Shown one piece after another: positions 7,308 through 16,716 of a stretch of 64,000 nucleotides of DNA. Numbering within the stretch: position 1 is the first letter of the stretch; the number at the start of each line of letters is the position of its first letter. Both the position numbers and the translations under genes were made by a program. This DNA is from JAWXTK01 sp044433645 (GTDB lineage: Bacteria; Bacteroidota; Bacteroidia; Bacteroidales; Rikenellaceae). The stretch lies in contig JAWXTK010000005.1 of the NCBI GenBank assembly GCA_044433645.1, forward strand, positions 1 to 64,000, read 5' to 3'. Under the pieces are notes generated by a model. It did not search any database and was not told the DNA's origin. It was given only the letters and a program-made list of their open reading frames with translations.

Positions 7308-8279
7308 ATGAGACTATTCTTAACACTTTTCATCATGTGCTTAACACTTAGTGTTAGCGCTCAAACTGCTAATGACGTAGCCGTAAAATACAACGAGGCT
7401 GCGGCTCTTGTTCGCGAGAAAAAATTTACTGAAGCTATCCCTGTTCTGCAAGAAGCAGCTACTATGGGTATCGCAGTAGGCCCTGAGGCTCTACAAACCG
7501 TGCAACAAGCTCAAAAACTTCTTCCAGTTTGTACTTTCCAAAAAGCTGTTAGCCAAGCAAAAACTGGCAATCTTGACGGTGCTCTTGCAACACTTAAAAC
7601 AGCTAGCGAGCTAGGCGAACTTTATGGCGACCTGTCAACTATGAATAAATGTAAGGCGATGACGTCTAAGATTTATACAATGAAAGCTGCCAAAGCATTC
7701 AACGCCAAAGACTACGCAACTGCTGCTGAAATATTTGCACAAGGTTACGAGGCTAACAAACTTGACACATCAATTGGCCTTAACCTAGCAATGAGCTACT
7801 GTGAGTTAGGTGCTGCCGGAAACGCTGAGGCTAAAGCTAAGGGTTTTGAAGTTTACCAAGCTATCATGGCTCTTGAAAAACGTCACTCAAGATACAAAGA
7901 ACCAGCTGCTACTGCTAAAGAAAAAATGGTTTACTACCTTATGCTAGACGCTGGCGAGGCTGCTAAAGCTAATAATGCTAACGGTGTTTACACTGCAACA
8001 GATAAAGTCTTGGCACTAGATGCTACAAACGCTACTGCTAAAATGCTACGCCTGCAAACTGCAACTAACAAAAAAGATTGGAACAAAGTAATTGCAGAAG
8101 GGGAATCAGCAGCTGCGGCTCAAACAACTCCAGAACTTAAATCTGAGGCTTACTTCCTGCTAGGTGCTGCTTACCAAAACAAAGAAGACAAAGCTAAAGC
8201 TATCGCAATTTATCAAAAAGTGACAGCAGGTGCAAAAGTTGAAACAGCAAAATCTCAAATCGCACTTTTGAGTAAATAA
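7308..8279 (+). CDS. Exported alanine-rich TPR protein
   Basis: 323 aa with a signal peptide (residues 1-18, cleavage VSA then Q). The rest is helical and Ala/Lys-rich, with tetratricopeptide-like units: AAALVREKKFTEAIPVLQEA near 30, a second pair near 115-145 (FNAKDYATAAEIFAQGYE), and a C-terminal set near 255-320 (AYFLLGAAYQNKEDKAKAI). There is no lipobox cysteine, so it is probably periplasmic and soluble. TPR proteins are binding scaffolds and the partner is unknown. It is monocistronic, with its own promoter and a strong terminator. Confidence 0.75.
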   Translation: MRLFLTLFIMCLTLSVSAQTANDVAVKYNEAAALVREKKFTEAIPVLQEAATMGIAVGPEALQTVQQAQKLLPVCTFQKAVSQAKTGNLDGALATLKTASELGELYGDLSTMNKCKAMTSKIYTMKAAKAFNAKDYATAAEIFAQGYEANKLDTSIGLNLAMSYCELGAAGNAEAKAKGFEVYQAIMALEKRHSRYKEPAATAKEKMVYYLMLDAGEAAKANNANGVYTATDKVLALDATNATAKMLRLQTATNKKDWNKVIAEGESAAAAQTTPELKSEAYFLLGAAYQNKEDKAKAIAIYQKVTAGAKVETAKSQIALLSK

Positions 8280-8304
8280 AATTTTTAATAAATACGCTCC
8301 ATTC

Positions 8305-8340
8305 AAAAAGCTGGCCTAGAAAACTTTGGCCAGCTTTTTT
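8305..8340 (+). terminator. Terminator of the exported TPR gene
   Basis: 12-bp stem AAAAAGCTGGCC / GGCCAGCTTTTT (8305-8316 / 8328-8339) ending in a T run. Canonical intrinsic terminator. Confidence 0.9.
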
Positions 8341-8357
8341 TATAAAAACCACAAGTC

Positions 8358-9896
8358 ATGAAAAAAATCCTAACCCTCATTGCATTTTTCTCTGTAATTA
8401 ATTGTACGTATGCGCAAATTAAATCTTATTCTCAAACTGACATAGAGAAGATGGAGCAAGCTCAAAAACCTGAGACTAAACCTTATAACGCAGGAAAACC
8501 TGCCTATGACGGCACTTCAAATCACATAGGATTTTTCAGCAATATCGTAGGCCTGCAAATTTATTTTCAAAATCCCACTCAATGTTACTACACTTCAATC
8601 AAGAGCTTAGAGAGCGAAATGGAGATTAAAGTAAAAGCCCTTGATTTTGAAAAAATGTCAGAGCTTAGTCCTAAAAATCTAAAAGAAGTATTGTTTGAGT
8701 ATGAGCCAACTAGCGTAACTATAAAAGGCACAGAGCTAAGTAACACAAAAACTATCAGCGAATCTTACTTAACCCTAGCTAATATCGTAACACCTGAAAG
8801 CGAGGACTACAAAAGATACACATCTCAAATAACTGTCGATAAAACCAAATACTTAAGCTATAAAACAGGGGCGATATTTGACCCTACAACTAACTCAGGC
8901 AAACAACTTACCTTAGACAAATCAGGCGCACTATGCACATTTTCTCTCGAAAAATCTAGCTCCAAACCTAAAAGTGGCGTAATGCATAAGGATTACTACA
9001 AAAGTTCTCCAACTTTAGGCTACAAATATTTTAGCATAGCAACCCAGGCCTTAGATAATGATAAGCCAATATTATTATCTAGCAAAATAAAAGGTATGCC
9101 TAAGATTCCTATGATTTATGTTTTAGTAGAGGACAGCACCAAAGATACTCTACTTTTAAGCTCGCTAAATGGTGGAGTTGTAGTTGAATATTACAACAAA
9201 ATGGTGGAACTACACAAAGGCAAAAAATTTGCACCTCCCACCCAAAAAAACGTAAATATATCTAACAAACTAGCTGACAAAGCCACCTCAATCCAAGTTT
9301 CAAACAAAGACACGCTAGAGTGCAAGGATATCATCGTATATAAAGGTAATGTGATTGCACTAATGTCAAGCCCCACAAAGGGCGAGTTTGGTATGCTCAC
9401 CGGAGATGTAAATGAATTTAAGGCTAGCGACAAAAAAAACATAAGAGATGTAAATGCAGACAATGTCAATGTTGAGCACAGCATGCCCGTAGCATACTGC
9501 GCACTAGGCGGCCTACAACCCGTAGAATTCATAAAAGCTGAAAAAGATTACTACAAACAAACGATAGCTGCAATCAAAGAGCTTAACGCAGACCTTCAAG
9601 CCAAAAGAGAAAAGCGAAGTCAGGAGCTTGATAAAGAAATCGCAGCAAAACAAACTCAAAGAAAATCAGATCTTTACAAAAAATACGGCGCAAAATTTGG
9701 CGAAGCAATCTTCACAAGCAAGATTATGTTGGGGATGACAAGCGAAATGGTCTTGGAGGCATGGGGTAAGCCTAGCAATAAACAAGTCACCACCAGCCAA
9801 GAAATTTGGTACTATACCGGTGGCGCACTAAATTCTGAGCTATTAGGGCGCGTGACTTTCAAGTCGGGCAAGGTTATAAGTTTCTTAAGCGAATAA
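8358..9896 (+). CDS. Exported protein with SmpA/OmlA-like C-terminal domain
   Basis: 512 aa, not recognised over most of its length. A signal peptide covers residues 1-19 (TYA then Q). Residues about 20-390 are Lys/Ser-rich with no motif I can name. Residues about 395-435 form a charged, probably coiled-coil stretch (QAKREKRSQELDKEIAAK). The last 65 residues (KIMLGMTSEMVLEAWGKP ... IWYYTGG ... GRVTFKSGKVI) resemble the SmpA/OmlA (BamE-like) fold, which mediates protein-protein contacts in the envelope. Likely periplasmic. It has its own start 78 bp after the previous gene's stop, separated by that gene's terminator. Confidence 0.6.
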   Translation: MKKILTLIAFFSVINCTYAQIKSYSQTDIEKMEQAQKPETKPYNAGKPAYDGTSNHIGFFSNIVGLQIYFQNPTQCYYTSIKSLESEMEIKVKALDFEKMSELSPKNLKEVLFEYEPTSVTIKGTELSNTKTISESYLTLANIVTPESEDYKRYTSQITVDKTKYLSYKTGAIFDPTTNSGKQLTLDKSGALCTFSLEKSSSKPKSGVMHKDYYKSSPTLGYKYFSIATQALDNDKPILLSSKIKGMPKIPMIYVLVEDSTKDTLLLSSLNGGVVVEYYNKMVELHKGKKFAPPTQKNVNISNKLADKATSIQVSNKDTLECKDIIVYKGNVIALMSSPTKGEFGMLTGDVNEFKASDKKNIRDVNADNVNVEHSMPVAYCALGGLQPVEFIKAEKDYYKQTIAAIKELNADLQAKREKRSQELDKEIAAKQTQRKSDLYKKYGAKFGEAIFTSKIMLGMTSEMVLEAWGKPSNKQVTTSQEIWYYTGGALNSELLGRVTFKSGKVISFLSE

Positions 9897-9920
9897 TAGG
9901 GTTTTTTACAATATTTTTAT

Positions 9921-9928
9921 TATGTTTG
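9921..9928 (+). promoter_or_regulatory. -7 box of the beta-helix gene
   Basis: TATGTTTG matches TAnnTTTG, 21 bp before the chosen ATG. No good -33 TTTG is seen at the right distance. Its position argues against starting the protein at an in-frame TTG inside the box (9926). Confidence 0.5.
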
Positions 9929-9949
9929 TATAAACCAAAAAAAGAAACC

Positions 9950-11863
9950 ATGAAAATAAGATTACTAACTCTTGCTCTTTTGGCCTGCACTTTTGCACAA
10001 GCTAAAGTATGGCACGTTGCCAAAAACGGCTCGGACAACAATCCAGGAACAAAACAAAGCCCCGTGTTAACTATCTCTAAAGCAGCAAGATATGCTCTGC
10101 CCGAGGACACTGTTTTAATCAGCAGTGGCACGTATCGTGAACGTATCTCTCCAGCCAACACTGGCCTTAGCAAACGTCAAATGATAAGTTATATGGCCGA
10201 GCAAGGTGCAGATGTTACTATCAAAGGATCTGAGCAAATAACCTCGTGGGAACAGCAAAAAGACGGCACATGGCGCGCAGAAATTGACAATAAAATCTTT
10301 GGCGATTACAATCCTTTCTCTATAAAACTTTACGGTGACTGGGTAATCAAGGGTCACGATTTTGCCTTGGGCGAGGTTTACATCAATAACTTGGCATTAA
10401 AACAAGAATTAAAACTTGACGCTATCTCAAACACTGAACTTTCATGGTACTCAGAGGTAAACGACAATAGCACAATCATTTACGCAAACTTTGATAAGCT
10501 AGACCCAAACAAGGAACTCGCAGAAATCAACGTAAGAGAGACCTGTTTCTTCCCAAAAACAACGGGAATAAACTACATAAAAGTAAAGGGAATAAAAATC
10601 TCGCAAGCAGCAACTCAATGGGCACCTCCAACGGGTGAGCAAATGGGAGCGATAGGTCCAAACTGGAGCAAGGGCTGGATAATCGAAGACTGCGAAGTGT
10701 CTCATTCTAAGTGTGTTGGCATATCTCTTGGCAAAGAAAGAGCTAGTGGCCAAAACAGATTTTCAAACCAGCAACGTGTCTACGCCTTCACAAAAGCAGG
10801 TTTTTCGTATGAAATCGAAGCCATAATCAAGGCCGACAACATAGGTTGGGACAAAGATTTCGTGGGCTCTCACCAAATCCTCAACAACAAAATTCACAGT
10901 TGTGGTCAGGCAGGAATAGTGGGTCACTTAGGTGGCGCATTTAGCACAATTATGGGCAACGAGATTATTAATGTTAATACAGATAGAAGAATATCAGGTC
11001 ACGAGATTGCAGGCATAAAGCTGCACGCAGCGATAGACGTAGTCCTTAAAGATAATATTATAATCAACTGTTACAGAGGACTTTGGCTAGACTGGCAAGC
11101 CCAAGGAACTCAAGTTGTAGGCAATATAATGGCTCAAAACAGCTTTGATGATTTATTTATCGAAGTATCGCACGGACCTACCTTGGTTTACAACAATATC
11201 CTGCTATCGAACGTGAGTTTATCTATGAACTCTCAGGGAGTTGCGATATTCAATAACCTACTAAACGGCACCGTGAAAGTTGGCTCGTCGGTCGTGAGAT
11301 ACACACCCTATCACATGCCTCACTCTACAAAATTGAAAGGATTTTTCAATAATTGTGGTGGTGACGTAAGGTTCTACAACAATATTTTCACGCCTAGCTC
11401 TGCAAAATCTAAGGGCAAAAAAGGGCTTGAAGGTTACAACAACTACCCCGTTTACAGCGAAGATATGGGCAAAAGTCTAAAACGCGACACCGATGTATTG
11501 TCATTTAAACTACCTGTGTGGACCTCCGGAAATGTTTATTACTCAGGTGTGCCTTACGACAAGGAAGTTAACTACACTCAATATAATGGTGACGAAAAAC
11601 AACTAACCTTAACAAAAAAAGGCAACAGCTATTACATTGATTATGAGATAAATGCAAAACAATTAGCCAAGGCTAAAACAGTTAGCGTAAACACCCAGAT
11701 GCTTGGTAAAGTTATTTTGCCCGAGGCTTATTTTGAGAATCCCGACGGCAGCGATTTTATCTTAGAATATGATATTTTTGGAGACAAAAGAGCTCACAAA
11801 CCAACAGCTGGCCCATTTGAGAGCCTAATCAAAGGTAGAGCCGTTTGGACTAAACAAAAATAG
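9950..11863 (+). CDS. Secreted right-handed parallel beta-helix protein
   Basis: 637 aa from the ATG at 9950. A signal peptide covers residues 1-18 (FAQA then KVW). The mature N-terminus WHVAKNGSDNNPGT ... TISKAARYALPEDTVLISSGTYRE is the DUF1565-type cap of parallel beta-helix proteins. Many rungs follow, with N-N-I/G-N spaced repeats (for example ILNNKIHSCGQAGIVG, DNIIINCYRGLWLDW, VYNNILLSN, FNNLLNG). Relatives are polysaccharide lyases or glycan-binding proteins, but I see no assignable catalytic set. It is followed after 7 bp by an AraC-type regulator, so the two are probably co-transcribed, suggesting glycan-linked control. Confidence 0.75.
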   Translation: MKIRLLTLALLACTFAQAKVWHVAKNGSDNNPGTKQSPVLTISKAARYALPEDTVLISSGTYRERISPANTGLSKRQMISYMAEQGADVTIKGSEQITSWEQQKDGTWRAEIDNKIFGDYNPFSIKLYGDWVIKGHDFALGEVYINNLALKQELKLDAISNTELSWYSEVNDNSTIIYANFDKLDPNKELAEINVRETCFFPKTTGINYIKVKGIKISQAATQWAPPTGEQMGAIGPNWSKGWIIEDCEVSHSKCVGISLGKERASGQNRFSNQQRVYAFTKAGFSYEIEAIIKADNIGWDKDFVGSHQILNNKIHSCGQAGIVGHLGGAFSTIMGNEIINVNTDRRISGHEIAGIKLHAAIDVVLKDNIIINCYRGLWLDWQAQGTQVVGNIMAQNSFDDLFIEVSHGPTLVYNNILLSNVSLSMNSQGVAIFNNLLNGTVKVGSSVVRYTPYHMPHSTKLKGFFNNCGGDVRFYNNIFTPSSAKSKGKKGLEGYNNYPVYSEDMGKSLKRDTDVLSFKLPVWTSGNVYYSGVPYDKEVNYTQYNGDEKQLTLTKKGNSYYIDYEINAKQLAKAKTVSVNTQMLGKVILPEAYFENPDGSDFILEYDIFGDKRAHKPTAGPFESLIKGRAVWTKQK

Positions 11864-11870
11864 AGATTTT

Positions 11871-13025
11871 ATGCTAGAAATTCTTGCTCCCATAATAGCT
11901 GTTTCACTGCTTATTTGTGTGCTTATGTTAAGCATAATTATCATTGCGCGAGTTGGTCAAAAATCCTTCTCGCGTAATGTATATCTTGGGGTGTTAGTGT
12001 TCTGGTGTATAGTTCTTTTTACAGAGTGCTATCGTCTAATTATGTTTGCCGATCGTGGCATAGATTTTAGTGGCTACCTTTATGGCACACTTATTATCAT
12101 GAGTACGCCCTGCCAATTATCGCTGATTTTTTATGCTGCCACGGTGCTGTTTCATAGACACATCAACACAAAAATGATGTTGCTTTTTCTTTCGCCTGCC
12201 CTAGTATTTATGGCGCTTAACATAGGCTGGGATATTCACCAAAAATTACCCATCGTAAATTACTTTCACTCCCTGCCTGAGCTTAAAGCCAACACACGCA
12301 CTGTAACATTTGCCCTACGCATAAGCCTACTTATAGTGCAATTTCTATACATGGTTTTCGCAGTATATAGCATTAGAAAAATAGTCCCTATATATAATAG
12401 GTATCTGGCCAGCACTCAGTCCAACGAAAACTACAATCTTCACTGGCTATATCGTTTTATGACGGCTCTTTGTGCTATTGCCTTGGTATACTTCATCACA
12501 GCCTTTTATATGAGTCCTTTAAATATTATTATCTATTCTCTAGTGGCTTCGGCATCTTTTGTTCTGCTAATAAGTTGCATACAAGAATACGAATCTTTCC
12601 CTAAGTTTAGCGAGGTAAAACTGCAATGGAGTTTAAAAAAAGGGTGGCACACGTTACAGAGACATACTACAAGCAATACTCCCCTAAAAGCGAGAAAATC
12701 CTTTCAAGAGATTCTCTCGTGGATAACAGAAAACAAGCTTTACGCCAATGCAGATTTTTCGCTAAAAGAGCTACTAAACGATTTTCCAAATCTCTCAAAC
12801 ACAACATTAATAGAAACATTAGAGCTTGAGGGCTTCACATTTCAATCACTAGTGCGCCACATAAGAATACAAATGGCTATTAAAATCATCAACGAAACCT
12901 CGGCCGATGATTTGCGTTGCAAGGATATATATTACCAAGTCGGTTTTAGCCACTACTCGTCTTATGCGCGTGCCTTTACCTCGGTAATGGGCATACCACC
13001 GTCACAGTATAAGCCCAGGGCTTAA
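11871..13025 (+). CDS. Membrane-bound AraC-family regulator
   Basis: 384 aa. About six or seven hydrophobic helices fill residues 1-230 (LAPIIAVSLLICVLML at the N-terminus, then LGVLVFWCIVLF, SLIFYAATVLF, MMLLFLSPALVF, LLIVQFLYMVF, ALVYFITAFY, SLVASASFVLLIS). The last 100 residues are an AraC-type double helix-turn-helix with the signature YYQVGFSHYSSYARAF ... GIPPSQYK. This multi-TM plus AraC layout is common in Bacteroidetes and implies that a membrane or periplasmic signal is passed directly to DNA. It starts 7 bp after the beta-helix gene and ends 3 bp before the stop codon of the convergent ruvC. Confidence 0.85.
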   Translation: MLEILAPIIAVSLLICVLMLSIIIIARVGQKSFSRNVYLGVLVFWCIVLFTECYRLIMFADRGIDFSGYLYGTLIIMSTPCQLSLIFYAATVLFHRHINTKMMLLFLSPALVFMALNIGWDIHQKLPIVNYFHSLPELKANTRTVTFALRISLLIVQFLYMVFAVYSIRKIVPIYNRYLASTQSNENYNLHWLYRFMTALCAIALVYFITAFYMSPLNIIIYSLVASASFVLLISCIQEYESFPKFSEVKLQWSLKKGWHTLQRHTTSNTPLKARKSFQEILSWITENKLYANADFSLKELLNDFPNLSNTTLIETLELEGFTFQSLVRHIRIQMAIKIINETSADDLRCKDIYYQVGFSHYSSYARAFTSVMGIPPSQYKPRA

Positions 13026-13028
13026 TAT

Positions 13029-13628
13029 TTATTTGATTTCTCTATCAGGATTTGCGCTTAAGAAACTCTCCCACGAGCTAGATTTTCGCTTGGGCTTAAC
13101 TTGCGCAGTTTTGCCCTGCTCCAAAGCTGAGTTTGAAGTAAAATAATGGCACAAAGCGACAGCAAGACCATCGGTAGCATCCAAACGCTTAGGGTCGTAG
13201 TCAAATTTTAAGAAACTTTGCATCAGTGCTGCCACTTGCTCTTTGCTAGCTGCGCCCTGTCCCGTTACGGCTTGTTTAACCCTACGAGGTGCATACTCAC
13301 TAACTGTTAAACCCTTGGCAAGAGCTGCTGCCATGGCAACACCCTGAGCCCGGCCGAGCTTTAACATACTCTGCACATTTTGGCCAAAAAAAGGAGATTC
13401 CAATGCCACCTCATCTGGGGCAAAGGAATCTATTAATTCACTAACACGTGTGAACAAACGCGCGAGTTTAAGGTAAGGGTCGGTGTATTTATGGAGCTCA
13501 ATATCGCCCAAACACACGCACTCAACCTTATTACCACTTACACGAATAACTCCGTATCCAGCACGGTTTGTGCCGGGGTCTATGCCCATAATTATCTTAG
13601 GAGCTGAGCTATTTTTGGTCTTGTTCAA
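13029..13628 (-). CDS. ruvC: Holliday junction resolvase RuvC
   Basis: 199-aa endonuclease that cleaves Holliday junctions with RuvAB. The acidic active site is visible as D17 (GIDPG), E77 (LESPFF), D150 and D153 (LDATDG). FFGQNVQSMLKLGRAQGVA is the conserved DNA-contact helix. The first codon is TTG at 13628 and no ATG lies between it and M14. Starting at M14 would cut into strand 1, so TTG is preferred. The start overlaps the 3' end of lpxD by 20 bp, implying translational coupling. A basic tail of about 25 residues (KPKRKSSS) extends beyond the core. Confidence 0.92.
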   Translation of the reverse strand: MNKTKNSSAPKIIMGIDPGTNRAGYGVIRVSGNKVECVCLGDIELHKYTDPYLKLARLFTRVSELIDSFAPDEVALESPFFGQNVQSMLKLGRAQGVAMAAALAKGLTVSEYAPRRVKQAVTGQGAASKEQVAALMQSFLKFDYDPKRLDATDGLAVALCHYFTSNSALEQGKTAQVKPKRKSSSWESFLSANPDREIK

Positions 13629-14655
13629 CTAGTTGTTTGATTTGTTTTTCTAATTTTGAGAGCTTAGCACTCATATCTGGCAAGTTGCGATAAATCACAT
13701 TTGCACGGTGGAATTTAGATGCGGGGATACCTGGATAACCCATGTAAACCTCGCCCACGGGCACAGTTTTAGATATGCCAGTTTTAGATGCAAGCTGCAC
13801 TCTATCACCTACTTGAAGGTGACCCGAGATACCTACCTGACCTCCAAACATACAATTATCGCCCACCGTAACCGAACCAGCTATACCACACTGAGCAGCA
13901 CAAACTGTGTTGTGACCTATGACAACATTATGGCCTAACTGAATAAGATTATCAAGTTTAGCACCACTTTTCACCACCGTAGAACCCATGGTTGCACGGT
14001 CTATACAAGTGTTAGCACCTATCTCAACGTCGTGCTCTATGATAACATTTCCTATCTGTGGAATTTTAGAGAACTCACCCTTTTCGTTAGGCGCAAATCC
14101 AAAACCGTCTGCCCCGATAATAGAGCCTGAGTGTATCGTTACGTTATCGCCAATAACACAGCCTTCGTAAATCTTAACACCCGAATTCAAAGTTACGTTA
14201 TTTCCCAAAACCACATTATCACCCAAGTAAACATGAGGATAAATCTTGCAATTATCGCCCACCTTAACACCTTTGTCCAATACGGCAAACGCCCCTATGA
14301 AGCAATCCTCACCCACGCTTGCGCTCTCATCTATGGCAGCTTTGTCGCTCACACCTTTTTTCTGAGGTTTGTTAGCCACGTAAAGTTCCAATAATTTCGC
14401 AAAGCACGAATACGCATCTTCCACCTTAATTAGTGTAGCTGCAACGGGTGCAGTAGGCTCAAAAGTTTTATTTACGATAACTATCGAAGCTGCTGTGGTG
14501 TAGATATATTGCTCATACTTAGGGTTAGCCAAAAAAGCTATTGCTCCCGAAGTTGCCTCCTCGATTTTTGCCATAGTGCTCACTGTGGCATTTTTATCTC
14601 CCTGGATTTCACCTTGGAGGAAGTCGGCTATAAGTTCAGCTGAAAATTCCATCAT
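13609..14655 (-). CDS. lpxD: UDP-3-O-acylglucosamine N-acyltransferase
   Basis: 348-aa enzyme of lipid A synthesis that adds the second (N-linked) hydroxyacyl chain. An N-terminal uridine-binding domain (residues about 1-100, with SGAIAFLANPKYEQYIY) is followed by a left-handed beta-helix of hexapeptide repeats (about 105-300). The catalytic histidine is in NLIQLGHNVVIGHNT. The C-terminus is a helical segment (LSKLEKQIKQLVEQ). Two adjacent ATG codons (14655 and 14652) are possible starts. It sits between coaD (1 bp gap) and ruvC (overlap). Confidence 0.95.
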   Translation of the reverse strand: MMEFSAELIADFLQGEIQGDKNATVSTMAKIEEATSGAIAFLANPKYEQYIYTTAASIVIVNKTFEPTAPVAATLIKVEDAYSCFAKLLELYVANKPQKKGVSDKAAIDESASVGEDCFIGAFAVLDKGVKVGDNCKIYPHVYLGDNVVLGNNVTLNSGVKIYEGCVIGDNVTIHSGSIIGADGFGFAPNEKGEFSKIPQIGNVIIEHDVEIGANTCIDRATMGSTVVKSGAKLDNLIQLGHNVVIGHNTVCAAQCGIAGSVTVGDNCMFGGQVGISGHLQVGDRVQLASKTGISKTVPVGEVYMGYPGIPASKFHRANVIYRNLPDMSAKLSKLEKQIKQLVEQDQK

Positions 14656-14656
14656 T

Positions 14657-15130
14657 TTATAAGTAGTTTTTTATGTCAATATTTTTAGGCATTACTTGGT
14701 GGGGGTCCCTGCCGTAGGCAATAAGTTCGCGTATCATACTCGACGAAACAGCCACATATTCCGGTGGAGTAAACAGCAAAACAGTGGTTATATCAGGAAA
14801 AATCTGCTGATTGATAAGCATAAGATTACGCTCATACTCATAATCCACCGTGTTGCGCATACCTCTAAGAAAAAATTTAGCCCCGACCTCTCTAGCATAA
14901 TCACCCGTCAGCGCAGTGTAAATCCCACAGCTCACCTTGTCGTTATCAGCATACAAATCGTCAATCAAACGCTTGCGATTTTCCACACTCAACAAACCCT
15001 GCTTTTGCAAGTTTGCGCCAACGCCTATGATTATCCTATCAAAAATCTTCAATCCCTGCTCAACTATGGCATAATGCCCCTGAGTAAACGGATCAAAAGA
15101 CCCTGGGAATAAGGCAATTTTTTCTTCCAT
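14657..15130 (-). CDS. coaD: Phosphopantetheine adenylyltransferase
   Basis: 157-aa nucleotidyltransferase of coenzyme A synthesis (4'-phosphopantetheine + ATP to dephospho-CoA). GSFDPFTQGH (10-19) is the nucleotide-binding start with the GH of the T/HxGH motif. FLRGMRNTVDYEYE and the C-terminal VSSSMIRE complete the signature. Full length for the family. Second gene of the glyS-coaD-lpxD-ruvC set, 3 bp after glyS. Confidence 0.95.
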   Translation of the reverse strand: MEEKIALFPGSFDPFTQGHYAIVEQGLKIFDRIIIGVGANLQKQGLLSVENRKRLIDDLYADNDKVSCGIYTALTGDYAREVGAKFFLRGMRNTVDYEYERNLMLINQQIFPDITTVLLFTPPEYVAVSSSMIRELIAYGRDPHQVMPKNIDIKNYL

Positions 15131-15133
15131 TTT

Positions 15134-16678
15134 TTATAATGCTAATTTAGCAAAAAGTTTTTTCATGCTAACCTCATTATCTACCAAGCCATGAAGCTCA
15201 GAAAGATTAATACGAGTTTGCTCCATGCTATCTCTATAACGTACAGTTACGGTGTTATCCTCAAGAGTTTGGTGGTCAACCGTAACACAAAGTGGCGTAC
15301 CAATAGCATCTTGACGACGGTAACGTTTACCTATACTGTCTTTTTCGTCGTATTGAACAGTGTGCTCAAATTTAAGCGAGTTGATAATCTCACGAGCTTT
15401 ATCAGGCAATCCGTCTTTTTTAACCAAAGGAAGTACAGCAACTTTAACTGGAGCAATAGGCGCTGGAATAGCCAACACAACACGTGTATCACCACTCTCA
15501 AGAGCTTGCTCAGTGTAAGCTGCCGACAAAACTTGAAGTACCATACGGTCAACCCCTATGGATGTTTCCACTACGAAAGGCACATAATTTTCTTTGGTCT
15601 CAGTATCAAAATATTGAATTTTCTTGCCCGAGAATTTTTGGTGTTGACTAAGATCAAAATCTGTACGTGAGTGCACACCCTCAACCTCTTTAAACCCAAA
15701 TGGGAAACGAAATTCAACGTCAGTTGCAGCATTAGCATAGTGAGCAAGTTTGTCGTGATCGTGGAAACGGTAATTATCATCACCAAATCCTAGTGCACGG
15801 TGCCAACTCATACGTATCTCGCGCCATTTGTTAAACCACTCTAGCTCAGTGCCAGGGCGCACAAAAAATTGCATTTCCATTTGTTCAAACTCTCTCATAC
15901 GGAAGATAAATTGACGCGCAACTATCTCATTACGAAAGGCTTTACCTATTTGAGCAATACCAAAAGGTATTTTCATACGGCCAGTTTTTTGAACGTTGAG
16001 AAAGTTAACAAAGATACCTTGCGCAGTCTCAGGACGCAAGTAAATTGTGCTAGAAGCATCAGCCGCAGCACCCATTTTTGTGTCAAACATTAGGTTGAAT
16101 TGACGAACGTCAGTCCAGTTGCGAGTTCCAGAAATAGGGCACACAATCTCGCAATCAACAATAGTATCACGCAAAGCCTCTAAGTCATTGTCATTTAGAG
16201 CTTTAGCCATTCTCTCGTGCATAGTATCGCGTTTAGCTGCGATTTCAAGCACTCTATTATTTGTTGTCAAAAATTGTTCTTTGTCAAAGCTCTCGCCAAA
16301 GCGTTTTTGAGCTTTAGAGACTTCTTTTTCTATTTTTTCGTCTTGTTTTGCCAACCAATCCTCTAACAAAACATCGGCACGATAACGTTTTTTTGAATCT
16401 TTATTGTCGATAAGTGGATCATTAAAAGCACCTACGTGGCCTGATGCCTCCCAAGTTTTAGGGTGCATAAAGATAGCTGCATCTATACCCACGATATTGT
16501 CATGAAGTTTAACCATAGAATCCCACCAATATTTTTTGATGTTATTTTTAAGTTCAACCCCCATTTGACCGTAGTCATACACAGCGCTTAGGCCGTCATA
16601 GATTTCGCTTGATTGAAAGATAAAACCGTACTCTTTACTGTGAGCAATTAATTTTTTAAATAGTTCCTCTTGTGTCAT
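15134..16678 (-). CDS. glyS: Glycyl-tRNA synthetase, single-chain type
   Basis: 514-aa class II synthetase of the alpha2 (eukaryote/archaeal-like) type, not the alpha2beta2 bacterial type. It begins with EELFKKLIAHSKEYGFIFQSSEIYDGLSAVYDYG. Other class markers are YLRPETAQGIFVNF, FRNEIVARQFIFRMREFEQMEMQFF, the GVDRM motif 3, and a C-terminal anticodon-binding domain (PVKVAVLPLVKKDGLPDKA). This type is also found in Gram-positive and Bacteroidetes species. First gene of its set, with a -7 box at 16709-16716. Confidence 0.95.
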   Translation of the reverse strand: MTQEELFKKLIAHSKEYGFIFQSSEIYDGLSAVYDYGQMGVELKNNIKKYWWDSMVKLHDNIVGIDAAIFMHPKTWEASGHVGAFNDPLIDNKDSKKRYRADVLLEDWLAKQDEKIEKEVSKAQKRFGESFDKEQFLTTNNRVLEIAAKRDTMHERMAKALNDNDLEALRDTIVDCEIVCPISGTRNWTDVRQFNLMFDTKMGAAADASSTIYLRPETAQGIFVNFLNVQKTGRMKIPFGIAQIGKAFRNEIVARQFIFRMREFEQMEMQFFVRPGTELEWFNKWREIRMSWHRALGFGDDNYRFHDHDKLAHYANAATDVEFRFPFGFKEVEGVHSRTDFDLSQHQKFSGKKIQYFDTETKENYVPFVVETSIGVDRMVLQVLSAAYTEQALESGDTRVVLAIPAPIAPVKVAVLPLVKKDGLPDKAREIINSLKFEHTVQYDEKDSIGKRYRRQDAIGTPLCVTVDHQTLEDNTVTVRYRDSMEQTRINLSELHGLVDNEVSMKKLFAKLAL

Positions 16679-16708
16679 TATATATAATATTTATTGTATT
16701 CTAAAAGG

Positions 16709-16716
16709 CAAAGATA
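16709..16716 (-). promoter_or_regulatory. -7 box upstream of glyS
   Basis: TATCTTTG on the minus strand, 31 bp before the glyS start. I find no TTTG at the expected -33 position. Confidence 0.5.
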
